Positions 1 to 4,845 of a DNA stretch of 25,965 nucleotides are shown here, piece after piece. Each line of letters starts with the position of its first letter. Within the stretch, counting starts at the first letter, position 1. Both the position numbers and the translations under genes were made by a program. This DNA is from a virus, in the IMG/VR virus record IMGVR_UViG_3300037635_000509, positions 1-25,965 of that record; one strand, 5' to 3'. The notes beneath the pieces are model-generated. The model saw only the letters and a list, made by a program, of their open reading frames with translations. It did not search any database and had not been told where the DNA came from.

Positions 1-76
1 TAGCTGTCACATATTCAGAGCCATCACCCTTGATTGTTTTGGCATTATTGCCAACACCTAGTATCTGATAAGTCAT
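1..76 (-). CDS. Partial phage protein of unknown function (N-terminus only)
   Basis: Only the first 25 codons are in the window. The protein begins MTYQILGVGNNAKTIKGDG and is still open at the left edge. The ATG overlaps the TAA of the upstream minus-strand gene in a TAATG junction, which implies translational coupling. The N-terminal pattern (LGVG-NAKT-KGDG-EY-TA) resembles, from memory, the beginning of a phage protein family of unknown role common in marine and vibrio phages. That is recollection and not a search result, and 25 residues are too few to assign it. Confidence 0.6.
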   Translation of the reverse strand, partial: MTYQILGVGNNAKTIKGDGSEYVTA

Positions 77-348
77 TACACCCACTCCATATCATAAGCA
101 TCTTCCAGCCAACGCATAGCTGTAGCTATGTCACTGGCACCACAATCCATGCAAGCATTGATTGCACGGTCTTCCTGCTCACGCTCCCAGCGCAAGTCAT
201 CCTCTAGGGATTGCTGTAGCATAGCTACTTCCCACTCAAGGTCAGTCACTGACCAACGGTCATAGTCCATGCCTCTAGGCCGTACACCGTGTACATCCTT
301 GAACAAATCCCACAATGTTTGTATCAATTCATCTTTACGATTTTGCAT
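76..348 (-). CDS. Conserved phage hypothetical protein, acidic, 90 aa
   Basis: A 90-residue acidic, Trp- and Glu-rich protein. A GGAG motif lies about 8 bases before the ATG at 348. The block LWDLFKDVHGVRPRGMDYDRW followed by an alpha-helical, charged stretch (residues about 33-60) resembles a small helical phage protein family of unknown function (recollection). The C-terminal half has a CMDC pair (about residues 66-69), which on its own is too little for a zinc site. Its stop overlaps the start of the next minus-strand gene, so the two are probably cotranscribed. Its leader carries the AGTCCAA palindrome and a strong inverted repeat. Function unknown. Confidence 0.8.
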   Translation of the reverse strand: MQNRKDELIQTLWDLFKDVHGVRPRGMDYDRWSVTDLEWEVAMLQQSLEDDLRWEREQEDRAINACMDCGASDIATAMRWLEDAYDMEWV

Positions 349-367
349 ATCAAACTCCGTTTGGTTA

Positions 368-383
368 AGTCCAACCTTGGACT
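368..383. repeat. AGTCCAA-CC-TTGGACT palindrome, copy 1
   Basis: Perfect 7-bp inverted arms with a 2-base centre, located 20 bases upstream of the ATG of the minus-strand gene that starts at 348. The same palindrome with CA in the centre is found at 1049-1064 (inside a gene) and at 1739-1754 (non-coding). A CACTTAA site on the minus strand (386-392) lies immediately beside it. Confidence 0.75.
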
Positions 384-400
384 AGTTAAGTGTTGTATAA

Positions 401-439
401 GTAATATATACTTTCACTAAAGTATCAAGTATATATTAC
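401..439. promoter_or_regulatory. Perfect 13-bp inverted repeat with an alternative nested hairpin
   Basis: GTAATATATACTT (401-413) is the exact reverse complement of AAGTATATATTAC (427-439). An alternative hairpin, ATACTTT (408-414), CACT loop, AAAGTAT (419-425), shares bases 408-413 with the long form, so the two cannot both fully form. The element lies in the 99-bp space between two minus-strand genes. It could be an operator, an attenuator or an RNA-processing site. No U-run follows the long stem on the minus strand, so a simple intrinsic terminator is less likely. Confidence 0.6.
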
Positions 440-447
440 GTTACACA

Positions 448-666
448 CTAAAGCAAGCTGTCAAGTATTGCCAAGGCATCAGCCTTGTCTTTTGCCTTGC
501 GGTATGTATCCAGCATGGCATCAGCTTGACCTGTCACATAGCACCTAAACTCAGGCCGTGTCTCAGGCTCATAGCTACGGCTATAGGCCATGCTATCCAT
601 GCTACGCCAGCTAGAGCCTACGGCTTTGTGACGACCCATATCAATGATTGCACCACGTTTAGCCAT
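448..666 (-). CDS. Hypothetical protein, 72 aa
   Basis: A 72-residue protein with no recognised domain. The N-terminus is basic (MAKRGAIIDMGRHKAVGSSW), the middle is rich in Ser/Tyr/Arg, and the end is helical and Ala/Asp-rich (KAKDKADALAILDSLL). A clear ribosome-binding site GGAG lies 8 bases before the ATG at 666. The gene overlaps the end of the upstream minus-strand membrane-protein gene by 8 bases, supporting one operon. A plus-strand ORF across the same bases is a shadow without a ribosome-binding site. Confidence 0.7.
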   Translation of the reverse strand: MAKRGAIIDMGRHKAVGSSWRSMDSMAYSRSYEPETRPEFRCYVTGQADAMLDTYRKAKDKADALAILDSLL

Positions 667-853
667 TACGATTCTCCAAATTGTATGCTACAATTCCCCA
701 GCCACATATTAAGCACCATGCACTGCAACCAAACATTGTCCATGATAGCCAAGTCATGTAGCCAATGCCATGAAGTGATAGCATAGCTAGTCCAAAGAAT
801 ATAGCGACCATTAGCATAGCTACCAAGAACAAATCTAACATTTCAAATTTCAT
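659..853 (-). CDS. Small two-helix membrane protein, 64 aa
   Basis: The preferred start is the ATG at 853, not the in-frame ATG at 886, because GGAG sits 8 bases upstream of 853 and the 886 ATG lies in a hairpin overlapping the previous stop codon. The 64-residue protein has two hydrophobic segments (about residues 6-27 and 38-57) and short charged ends. The second segment holds three Cys residues (GCSAWCLICGW). It could be an early membrane-active protein, a superinfection-exclusion factor or a holin-like protein. None of these is proven; only membrane location is well supported. Confidence 0.65.
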   Translation of the reverse strand: MKFEMLDLFLVAMLMVAIFFGLAMLSLHGIGYMTWLSWTMFGCSAWCLICGWGIVAYNLENRNG

Positions 854-877
854 TTGAATATCTCCAAGCAGGTTAGA

Positions 878-896
878 CTGCAGCATTAAGCTGCAG
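878..896. promoter_or_regulatory. Hairpin across a stop/start junction
   Basis: CTGCAGC (878-884), five-base loop, GCTGCAG (890-896). On the minus strand the stop codon of the 886-1479 gene and an overlapping ATG fall in the loop. The position suggests a role in mRNA processing or translational coupling. It also argues that the next gene starts further downstream, at 853. Confidence 0.55.
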
Positions 897-1479
897 CCTT
901 TGTGTTAGCGGCATCCAGCATCTCAAGTTGCTCTTTCAGAGCCGCAAGGAAAGACGCTTTAGAGATGCCATTCATCTCGCAATCAAGCAACGCTTGCATT
1001 GCAATGTCTGAAGCAGACTTTGTTTCAGCCTGTTCAGCTTCGCTGTCTAGTCCAACATTGGACTTGTCATCAGCCTCTGGCTGTACAGGCTTGTCAGCCT
1101 TCGGCTTTGGGTCAGCTTTAGGCTTCATAGCAGATTGTAAAGCTGTGAGACTGGTAAAGCCTTTCTTTGAGGCTTTGATGAAGTCACGACAAGCTGTCTC
1201 GTTTTCAACGAACCACAAAGCCTCTGAACGACGACGTTTGTCGATACCGTCAATGCCACAGTCTTTCAACCTTTGGGTTGAGATACGCTCACCGCCTTCG
1301 GCTTTCAGCTTTTGCATCAGCTTTCCAAGCCGTGTATCAAAGCCATCAGCCTTCGTTGCTTTGGTGAAACGAGCCTTATCACCTTTGGTGATTTGCTTGT
1401 ATTCTTTGGCAAGAGCAAAGCCTTCGGCTTCAAGAGTATTGTTTACAACAACCAGTGATTTTGAGATTGAGTTTTGCAT
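886..1479 (-). CDS. Basic, Ala/Lys-rich hypothetical protein, 197 aa
   Basis: A 197-residue protein with AGAGGAA ahead of the ATG at 1479. Residues about 1-120 look like a globular, Lys/Arg-rich domain (KGDKARFTKATKADG, then STQRLKDCGIDGIDKRRRSE) compatible with nucleic-acid binding. Residues about 117-155 are a low-complexity linker of Lys, Pro, Ala and Asp. The last 40 residues are helical. No family is recognised. It is the first gene leftwards from the divergent control region, so an early or regulatory role is plausible (inference). The DNA contains at least seven small perfect hairpins and one copy of the AGTCCAA palindrome, which encodes SNVGLD in the linker. This suggests structural selection or insertion on top of coding. 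Confidence 0.75.
   Translation of the reverse strand: MQNSISKSLVVVNNTLEAEGFALAKEYKQITKGDKARFTKATKADGFDTRLGKLMQKLKAEGGERISTQRLKDCGIDGIDKRRRSEALWFVENETACRDFIKASKKGFTSLTALQSAMKPKADPKPKADKPVQPEADDKSNVGLDSEAEQAETKSASDIAMQALLDCEMNGISKASFLAALKEQLEMLDAANTKAAA
1035..1430. repeat. Cluster of mini-hairpins inside the 886-1479 gene
   Basis: Seven short perfect hairpins: CAGC-TTC-GCTG (1035-1045), CAGCC-TCT-GGCTG (1071-1083), AGCC-TTC-GGCT (1096-1106), CAACC-TTTG-GGTTG (1267-1280), GCC-TTC-GGC (1294-1302), ATCACC-TTT-GGTGAT (1378-1392) and AAGCC-TTC-GGCTT (1418-1430). On the minus strand the TTC loops read GAA closed by C-G, the geometry known for unusually stable DNA mini-hairpins. Some come from Ala-Glu-Gly codons, so part of the pattern may be coding bias. 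Confidence 0.55.
1049..1064. repeat. AGTCCAA-CA-TTGGACT palindrome, copy 2 (in coding DNA)
   Basis: A perfect 7-bp inverted repeat inside the linker-coding part of the 886-1479 gene. It is identical over 16 bases to the copy at 1739-1754 and differs by one base from the copy at 368-383. Confidence 0.75.
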
Positions 1480-1503
1480 TTCGGTTCCTCTTATCTATCT
1501 TTA

Positions 1504-1561
1504 GGTTTTATAGGGATATACCCCTTTCACTTACGTTCAAGGGGATATATCCCGTAAAACC
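1504..1561. promoter_or_regulatory. Long imperfect inverted repeat upstream of the leftward operon
   Basis: The left arm 1504-1526 (GGTTTTATAGGGATATACCCCTT-like) pairs with the right arm 1539-1561 through about 20 matched positions interrupted by small bulges, around a 12-base loop. The central block GGGATATA/TATATCCC is perfect. It lies 25 bases upstream of the ATG at 1479, in the leader of the minus-strand operon, which suits an operator or an RNA regulatory hairpin. Confidence 0.55.
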
Positions 1562-1589
1562 GTAAGAAGATAGTTAAGGTTTTGGGTTT

Positions 1590-1686
1590 GCCTCGCCTGA
1601 TCCCCGGCGCAAGCGTTTCCATGTGATTGCAAGAAACTTTTAAGTTTCTGAAATACCTGCGCTGAAATCGCAATGCATAGCGAGGC
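1590..1686. ncRNA. Candidate structured RNA with possible pseudoknot
   Basis: GCCTCGC (1590-1596) pairs with GCGAGGC (1680-1686) to close a 97-base segment. Inside, GCGCA (1607-1611) pairs with TGCGC (1658-1662) and AGAAACTT (1632-1639) pairs with AAGTTTCT (1642-1649). ATTGC (1626-1630) can pair with GCAAT (1670-1674), which would cross the GCGCA stem and form a pseudoknot. No known RNA family is recognised and the transcribed strand is unknown. Confidence 0.3.
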
Positions 1687-1738
1687 TTTCGGTTTGGTGG
1701 TGGCTCGTATGACTATCACCTTCAGTGATAGGGGGTGT

Positions 1739-1754
1739 AGTCCAACATTGGACT
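1739..1754. repeat. AGTCCAA-CA-TTGGACT palindrome, copy 3
   Basis: Identical 16-base palindrome to the one inside the gene at 1049-1064, here in non-coding DNA within the hairpin array. Confidence 0.75.
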
Positions 1755-1933
1755 TGTGGTTCACCTTTGGTGAAAAGATTAGATGCATCAACCTTGTAAC
1801 TTCGTTACAAAGCTGTATTGTTGACCTTTTACAATCATACTTCGTATGGCAACTGATACCATAACAGTTGTTTACAACTGAATTGCCGGATTACTTACTG
1901 CATATTCTATGCAATATCAAGGGCTTACTCAGA

Positions 1934-2010
1934 TGGCTCCCTAATGAGGCGGCTGGTTGCGCATAATGCAGAGGCATACACGCCTTAGATGAGGGGGTAG
2001 GCAGGAGCCA
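1934..2010. other. Nested stem structure in GC-richer patch
   Basis: TGGCTCC (1934-1940) pairs with GGAGCCA (2004-2010). Within it AGGCG (1947-1951) pairs with CGCCT (1981-1985), and the centre contains GCAT-A-ATGC. The three stems nest in one hairpin-like fold of 77 bases. The patch is more GC-rich than the AT-rich DNA to its right. It may be a small RNA or an origin element; no family is recognised. Confidence 0.3.
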
Positions 2011-2182
2011 CCGGGGGGTAGCGTAGATATGTATACACATAAATACACAGATCAGGTAAATTGACTGTTAACCACAAGAGCAACTGTCAATACCTATATG
2101 CACAAGCATTGTGCAACTGCCTAAATAATAGGCAACTGTAAGGGGGTGTATGGACCATTTGAACTATTTTGCAAAAGGGGGG

Positions 2183-2211
2183 TTGACAGCCTATAAAAAA
2201 TCTGTTATAAT
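2183..2211 (+). promoter_or_regulatory. Perfect-consensus sigma70 promoter for the rightward genes
   Basis: TTGACA at 2183-2188, a 17-base spacer, and TATAAT at 2206-2211. Both hexamers match the consensus exactly. Transcription would start near 2218 and run through a leader of about 190 bases with repeated CACTTA motifs to the first gene at 2412. It implies use of host RNA polymerase. Confidence 0.85.
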
Positions 2212-2227
2212 TATGTATAACTAAACA

Positions 2228-2361
2228 CACTTAAAGTGATACACTTAAATGTTATATAATAATTCTTAAAAAACTTATTAACTATAACACTTAAATGTAC
2301 ATAAGTTAGTCCCTACTAAATTTTCTTTGTTAATGCACTCTAAGTGATAACACTTATAGTG
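2228..2361. promoter_or_regulatory. CACTTA repeats, candidate operators
   Basis: CACTTAAAGTG (2228-2238), CACTTAAATG (2242-2251), CACTTAAATG (2288-2297), then TAAGTG-ATAA-CACTTA (2341-2356) and CACTTATAGTG (2351-2361). They lie just downstream of the strong promoter, where a bound protein would block elongation or initiation. Related half-sites occur at 386-392 and in the inverted repeat at the capsid promoter (16608-16644). Confidence 0.6.
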
Positions 2362-2411
2362 TATCCCTACGTGCAAAGATTATCCGTGCTATACAAAGAA
2401 AGTTCTTGACA

Positions 2412-2624
2412 ATGGCAAAGAAATCTGTAAAACTATACACAGATAATGTTCTTGAAGCATTCTACGATGCTATTCGTAACAATTCATTAGACCGACTGCA
2501 TATACCTCATAGTGATGTATTCTATGTGCGTAGTGCAGTCGAAGCCCATTACGGGCGTTCATTTACTTTGAAGCACGTAGAAGATGCTATGCGAGCAGAG
2601 GGATGGACAGAGAAAGATGAATAA
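2412..2624 (+). CDS. Small conserved-looking phage protein, 70 aa
   Basis: First gene of the rightward run. The ATG at 2412 is chosen over the in-frame TTG at 2406; a purine-rich AAAGAAAG lies about 9 bases upstream of it. The 70-residue protein is mostly helical (KLYTDNVLEAFYDAIRNNSL), followed by a pattern suggesting a small helix-turn-helix-like fold: AVEAHYGRSFTLKHVEDAMRAEGW at about residues 41-64. A DNA-binding or early regulatory role would suit its place directly behind the promoter and the repeats, but no family is recognised. It is coupled to the next gene through TAATG. Confidence 0.75.
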   Translation: MAKKSVKLYTDNVLEAFYDAIRNNSLDRLHIPHSDVFYVRSAVEAHYGRSFTLKHVEDAMRAEGWTEKDE

Positions 2625-2836
2625 TGGTTTCACTCTTCTTATACCTATCCGTAATCATAACTCCTGCTGGTGAAGTAAAAGCCTTCAGCGATGTTGTACA
2701 GGAATGCCCTAGCACAGAATATGTGATACAGTACCATGAGGCAATGGTAGATGCTGGCGATATAGTTGACTGGCGAGCAAGGTGTACTAAGGTTGACTTA
2801 GATATGGCTATGCCAAAAGATAAGGTAGGGGTATAA
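2624..2836 (+). CDS. Small putative exported protein with two Cys, 70 aa
   Basis: A 70-residue protein with an N-terminal hydrophobic segment, MVSLFLYLSVIITPAGEVKA, that looks like a weak signal peptide with a possible cleavage site near residue 20. The mature part is acidic, with Cys at about 28 and 54 that could form one disulfide outside the cytoplasm. The start overlaps the previous stop (TAATG) and its own stop overlaps the next start the same way. The layout resembles two other small proteins in this window (5420-5611 and 5980-6174). Function unknown; envelope modification or superinfection control are possible. Confidence 0.65.
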   Translation: MVSLFLYLSVIITPAGEVKAFSDVVQECPSTEYVIQYHEAMVDAGDIVDWRARCTKVDLDMAMPKDKVGV

Positions 2837-3129
2837 TGGCAATACCTGAACGTGTCAAAAACAAAATGAAAGAAGAAGGTCTGTCTGGCGTTAACAAACC
2901 CAAACGGACACCCAAGCACCCAACTAAGTCACACTGCGTGATGGCATCAGAGGGTGGCAAGTATAAATTTATACGCTTCGGTCAGCAGGGCGTAAGTGGT
3001 GCTGGCAAGAATCCTACAAGTGCTAAAGACAAAGCACGTAAGAAGTCATACTACGCACGACATAATGCGCAGGGTAAACCTACCACTAAGCTGTCTGCGA
3101 AATATTGGTCACACAAAGTTAAATGGTAA
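2836..3129 (+). CDS. Small basic conserved marine-phage protein, 97 aa
   Basis: A 97-residue, strongly basic protein. The central motif KSHCVMASEGGKYKFIRFGQ, followed by GVSGAGKNP and a Lys/Arg/Tyr-rich part (KARKKSYYARHNAQGK), resembles a protein type I recall from marine cyanophages and pelagiphages, where the role is unknown. High charge and small size suit a nucleic-acid-binding or virion-packaged protein (inference). The start overlaps the previous stop in TAATG. Confidence 0.75.
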   Translation: MAIPERVKNKMKEEGLSGVNKPKRTPKHPTKSHCVMASEGGKYKFIRFGQQGVSGAGKNPTSAKDKARKKSYYARHNAQGKPTTKLSAKYWSHKVKW

Positions 3130-3145
3130 TATAGGAGATATACCG

Positions 3146-3520
3146 ATGGGACTATCAAAATTATTAAGGGCAGCATTAACGGTTAATCCTTTAGCTAGAA
3201 CTAATAATGCTAAAAAGTTAGCTACTACTAGAACGCAGCTTGAAAAAATTTTACAGGAAGGTAGTGAGGCTACTGCTGCCGAAAAAAAGAAAGCACGTGC
3301 TAAACTTCAGCAAATGGATAAAGTAGAAGCTGGTGAAAATGTGCAACGTCAAGCAAAGCAATCTAAAGCTGCTCCAGAGGGCGCAACAAAAAAGAAAAAA
3401 CTAGCACCACCAAGTTTAAAAAGTTTAGAAGGACTACCTGATAACTTTAGTATAGGTGGTATGGCTACCAAAAACTATGTGAACCCAGTTAAAATTGTAG
3501 ACAATAGAAAGAAAAAGTAA
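3146..3520 (+). CDS. Lys/Ala-rich protein with a GGM motif, 124 aa
   Basis: The ATG at 3146 is chosen because AGGAG lies 8 bases upstream; the longer in-frame ORF back to 2996 would overlap the previous gene and lacks such a site. The 124-residue protein has a central helical, Lys/Ala/Glu-rich segment (about residues 25-80, coiled-coil-like) and a C-terminal basic tail with SIGGMATKNYV. The GGM motif is shared with several other proteins in this window. Function unknown; a virion-internal or nucleic-acid-binding role is conjecture. Confidence 0.7.
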   Translation: MGLSKLLRAALTVNPLARTNNAKKLATTRTQLEKILQEGSEATAAEKKKARAKLQQMDKVEAGENVQRQAKQSKAAPEGATKKKKLAPPSLKSLEGLPDNFSIGGMATKNYVNPVKIVDNRKKK

Positions 3521-3900
3521 TGGCTGATAAACTATCTGACAAATCTACGTCCCAACTAAATGCTATGTTAAATAAAGGTAGCGGTGCGTCACAAAAAGAA
3601 GTACGTGCTGCTATTACCGAATTAAAGAAGCGTGGTGAAGATACACCGCCGCCTTCTCTTGTAATGGGTGGGCGTAGAGAAATGTCTAAGGGCGGCAAGG
3701 CTACCAAGAAAGTACCTGTCATCTCTATCGGTATAGGCATGGCTGAAATGCCTAAAGGCAAAGCTAAGATGATGCGTGGCGGTATGTCAGGTGGCAAGGA
3801 ACATATGTACGCAGCAGGTGGTATGGTTAAAGATAACCCCGGCCTGAAGGCACTCAAAGCTGCCAGCCCAGAGGCGTACAAAAAAATTACTGGCAAGTAA
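3520..3900 (+). CDS. RGGM-motif basic protein, 126 aa
   Basis: A 126-residue basic protein coupled to the previous gene by TAATG. The N-terminal helical part (residues 1-42) contains the segment SQKEVRAAITELKKRGE. The remainder is a flexible Gly/Lys/Met-rich region with repeated motifs: MGGRREMSKGGK, MMRGGMSGGKEHMYAAGGMV, and a short final helix ending KKITGK. At DNA level the MMRGG codons (from 3769) match those in the 4418-4723 gene. The motif is typical, in my recollection, of small proteins in marine phages, role unknown. Confidence 0.75.
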   Translation: MADKLSDKSTSQLNAMLNKGSGASQKEVRAAITELKKRGEDTPPPSLVMGGRREMSKGGKATKKVPVISIGIGMAEMPKGKAKMMRGGMSGGKEHMYAAGGMVKDNPGLKALKAASPEAYKKITGK

Positions 3901-4431
3901 ATGCATCCAGTAGAAGCTGACATACGTAAGTGGTCGCACGACTTCCTAGAAGTATCAAATAAAAAACTTAACGGTCTACCACCCTGCCCCTATGCTAAAC
4001 AAGCGTGGTTAGATGATAAGGTATCCTTCAGTATCAATACAGGGCTGGAAGGTTTAATAAAAGAAGTGACCATCTTTGAACTGCACGACTACGACATAGT
4101 AGTGTGGGCAAATCAATACCTACCTGACATGGAATACCTAGATGGATATTGTGATGGCATAAACGAAGCCATGTCCATAGCAGGTAAAGATATGCACCTC
4201 ATGGTGTTTCATCCAGACTATGACGCTGAAGAGGCGGGTCTGGATTTCCTAATTGATGAGGATGCAACAGATGAAGGTCTTGTGTACTGCATGGTGTTTG
4301 TACAGAGACTGTCTACACTAGACGATGCAGCATTAAGTCTGGAGAAGTCTGGGTATTACGAACACTTTCCAGAGGAAGTGTATAAGAGTCTAGTATTAGA
4401 TAGAAGGGAACTTAGAAATGGCACAAGATAA
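3901..4431 (+). CDS. Conserved phage protein with CPYAKQAW motif, 176 aa
   Basis: A 176-residue acidic globular protein that begins one base after the previous stop. The N-terminus has KWSHDFLEVSNKKLNGLPPC followed by PYAKQAW. This vaguely recalls the LNLCPFAK pattern of the DUF1415-type family, though the match is too short to assign. The rest is mixed alpha/beta with many Asp and Tyr residues and no catalytic signature I recognise. Its acidity contrasts with its very basic neighbours. It overlaps the following gene by 14 bases. Confidence 0.75.
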   Translation: MHPVEADIRKWSHDFLEVSNKKLNGLPPCPYAKQAWLDDKVSFSINTGLEGLIKEVTIFELHDYDIVVWANQYLPDMEYLDGYCDGINEAMSIAGKDMHLMVFHPDYDAEEAGLDFLIDEDATDEGLVYCMVFVQRLSTLDDAALSLEKSGYYEHFPEEVYKSLVLDRRELRNGTR

Positions 4432-4723
4432 AAATGATAGTGTTGGCGCACGTATTCGCCGTGAAATGAAAGAAATGGAATCACGGTTAAAGGATCAAGG
4501 TTTTGATAGAATGGAAATTCAACAATTGATGCGTGATTACTTTGCTAAAGCTACACCAAAGAAAAAACAGCCAGTTAAAAAAATGACTGCAGCAAGAGGC
4601 GGCATGGCTAAAAAGAAAATGATGCGTGGTGGCTCAGTACAGCCAAAGCGTATGCGTGGTGGTGGTATGGCTAAAATGGCTAAAAAGAAAATGATGCGTG
4701 GCGGGGCTGTCAAAAAGAAATGA
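4418..4723 (+). CDS. RGGM-motif histone-like tail protein, 101 aa
   Basis: A 101-residue protein with AAGGGA about 8 bases before the ATG. Residues 1-45 form an amphipathic charged helix (RIRREMKEMESRLKDQGFDR). Residues about 46-101 are almost entirely Lys, Arg, Gly, Met and Ala, with four RGG motifs, such as AARGGMAKKKMMRGGS and KMMRGGAVKKK. This is a short-period peptide and DNA repeat. The charge and low complexity suit DNA or RNA binding or packaging into the virion. Function unproven. Confidence 0.75.
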   Translation: MAQDKNDSVGARIRREMKEMESRLKDQGFDRMEIQQLMRDYFAKATPKKKQPVKKMTAARGGMAKKKMMRGGSVQPKRMRGGGMAKMAKKKMMRGGAVKKK

Positions 4724-4845
4724 GAAAGCAAGCAGTAAAATATTTTGGATGGGCTTTGCTCTATATGGGTAAACCCTTTACCCGTGTAGGCAACTGGTTT
4801 TGGAAGATGCACAAGCGTGTATTAGACTGGAACGATAATGCCTGA
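4720..4845 (+). CDS. Tiny membrane-associated protein, 41 aa
   Basis: A 41-codon ORF that fills the space between two genes exactly. Its ATG overlaps the preceding TGA (ATGA), and its own stop lies 8 bases inside the next gene. The sequence is aromatic and basic: MRKQAVKYFGWALLYMGKPF, then NWFWKMHKRVLDWN. It looks like a short amphipathic or membrane-anchoring peptide. The precise couplings on both sides are the main support for it being real. Confidence 0.6.
   Translation: MRKQAVKYFGWALLYMGKPFTRVGNWFWKMHKRVLDWNDNA

Larger units (their letters stand above)
1632..2134. repeat. Array of about ten distinct small hairpins
   Basis: Perfect hairpins in order: AGAAACTT-TT-AAGTTTCT (1632-1649), CTATCAC/GTGATAG (1713-1731), AGTCCAA/TTGGACT (1739-1754), TTCACC-TTT-GGTGAA (1760-1774), TTGTAAC-TTC-GTTACAA (1794-1810), CATAC-TTC-GTATG (1836-1848), CAGTTG-TTTA-CAACTG (1865-1880), TGCATA-TTC-TATGCA (1899-1913), TGCACAA-GCA-TTGTGCA (2099-2115) and TGCCTA-AATAA-TAGGCA (2118-2134). 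Stem sequences all differ, so this is repetition of a shape and not of a sequence. Five of the ten have three-base loops. Confidence 0.7.
1480..2411. other. Divergent control region without credible genes
   Basis: About 930 bp separate the leftward genes from the rightward genes. Two small ORFs here (minus 1537-1791 and plus 1673-1864) run straight through hairpins, lack ribosome-binding sites and look spurious. The segment holds the large inverted repeat at 1504-1561, a foldable segment at 1590-1686, a hairpin array at 1632-2134, a nested stem at 1934-2010, a GC-richer patch at 1945-2035, and the promoter with repeated CACTTA motifs at 2183-2361. A replication origin or a small RNA gene could sit here. 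Neither can be shown from sequence alone. Confidence 0.7.

Noticed and set aside
902-1504. 200-codon plus-strand ORF opposite the 886-1479 gene
   Set aside because: It is Ser/Ala/Phe-rich as expected for the antisense of a Lys/Ala/Glu-rich gene, and the minus-strand frame has a clear ribosome-binding site and operon couplings.
1537-1864. ORFs minus 1537-1791 and plus 1673-1864 in the control region
   Set aside because: They run through the hairpin array, lack ribosome-binding sites and encode unremarkable sequence; the SNVGL text comes from the palindrome repeat.
1920-2035. tRNA-like GC-rich segment
   Set aside because: No T-loop consensus (GTTCRA) or acceptor-stem arrangement could be found.
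2085-2090. Minus-strand -35 (TTGACA) for a leftward promoter
   Set aside because: No acceptable -10 hexamer lies 16-18 bases downstream on the minus strand, so the leftward promoter remains unlocated.
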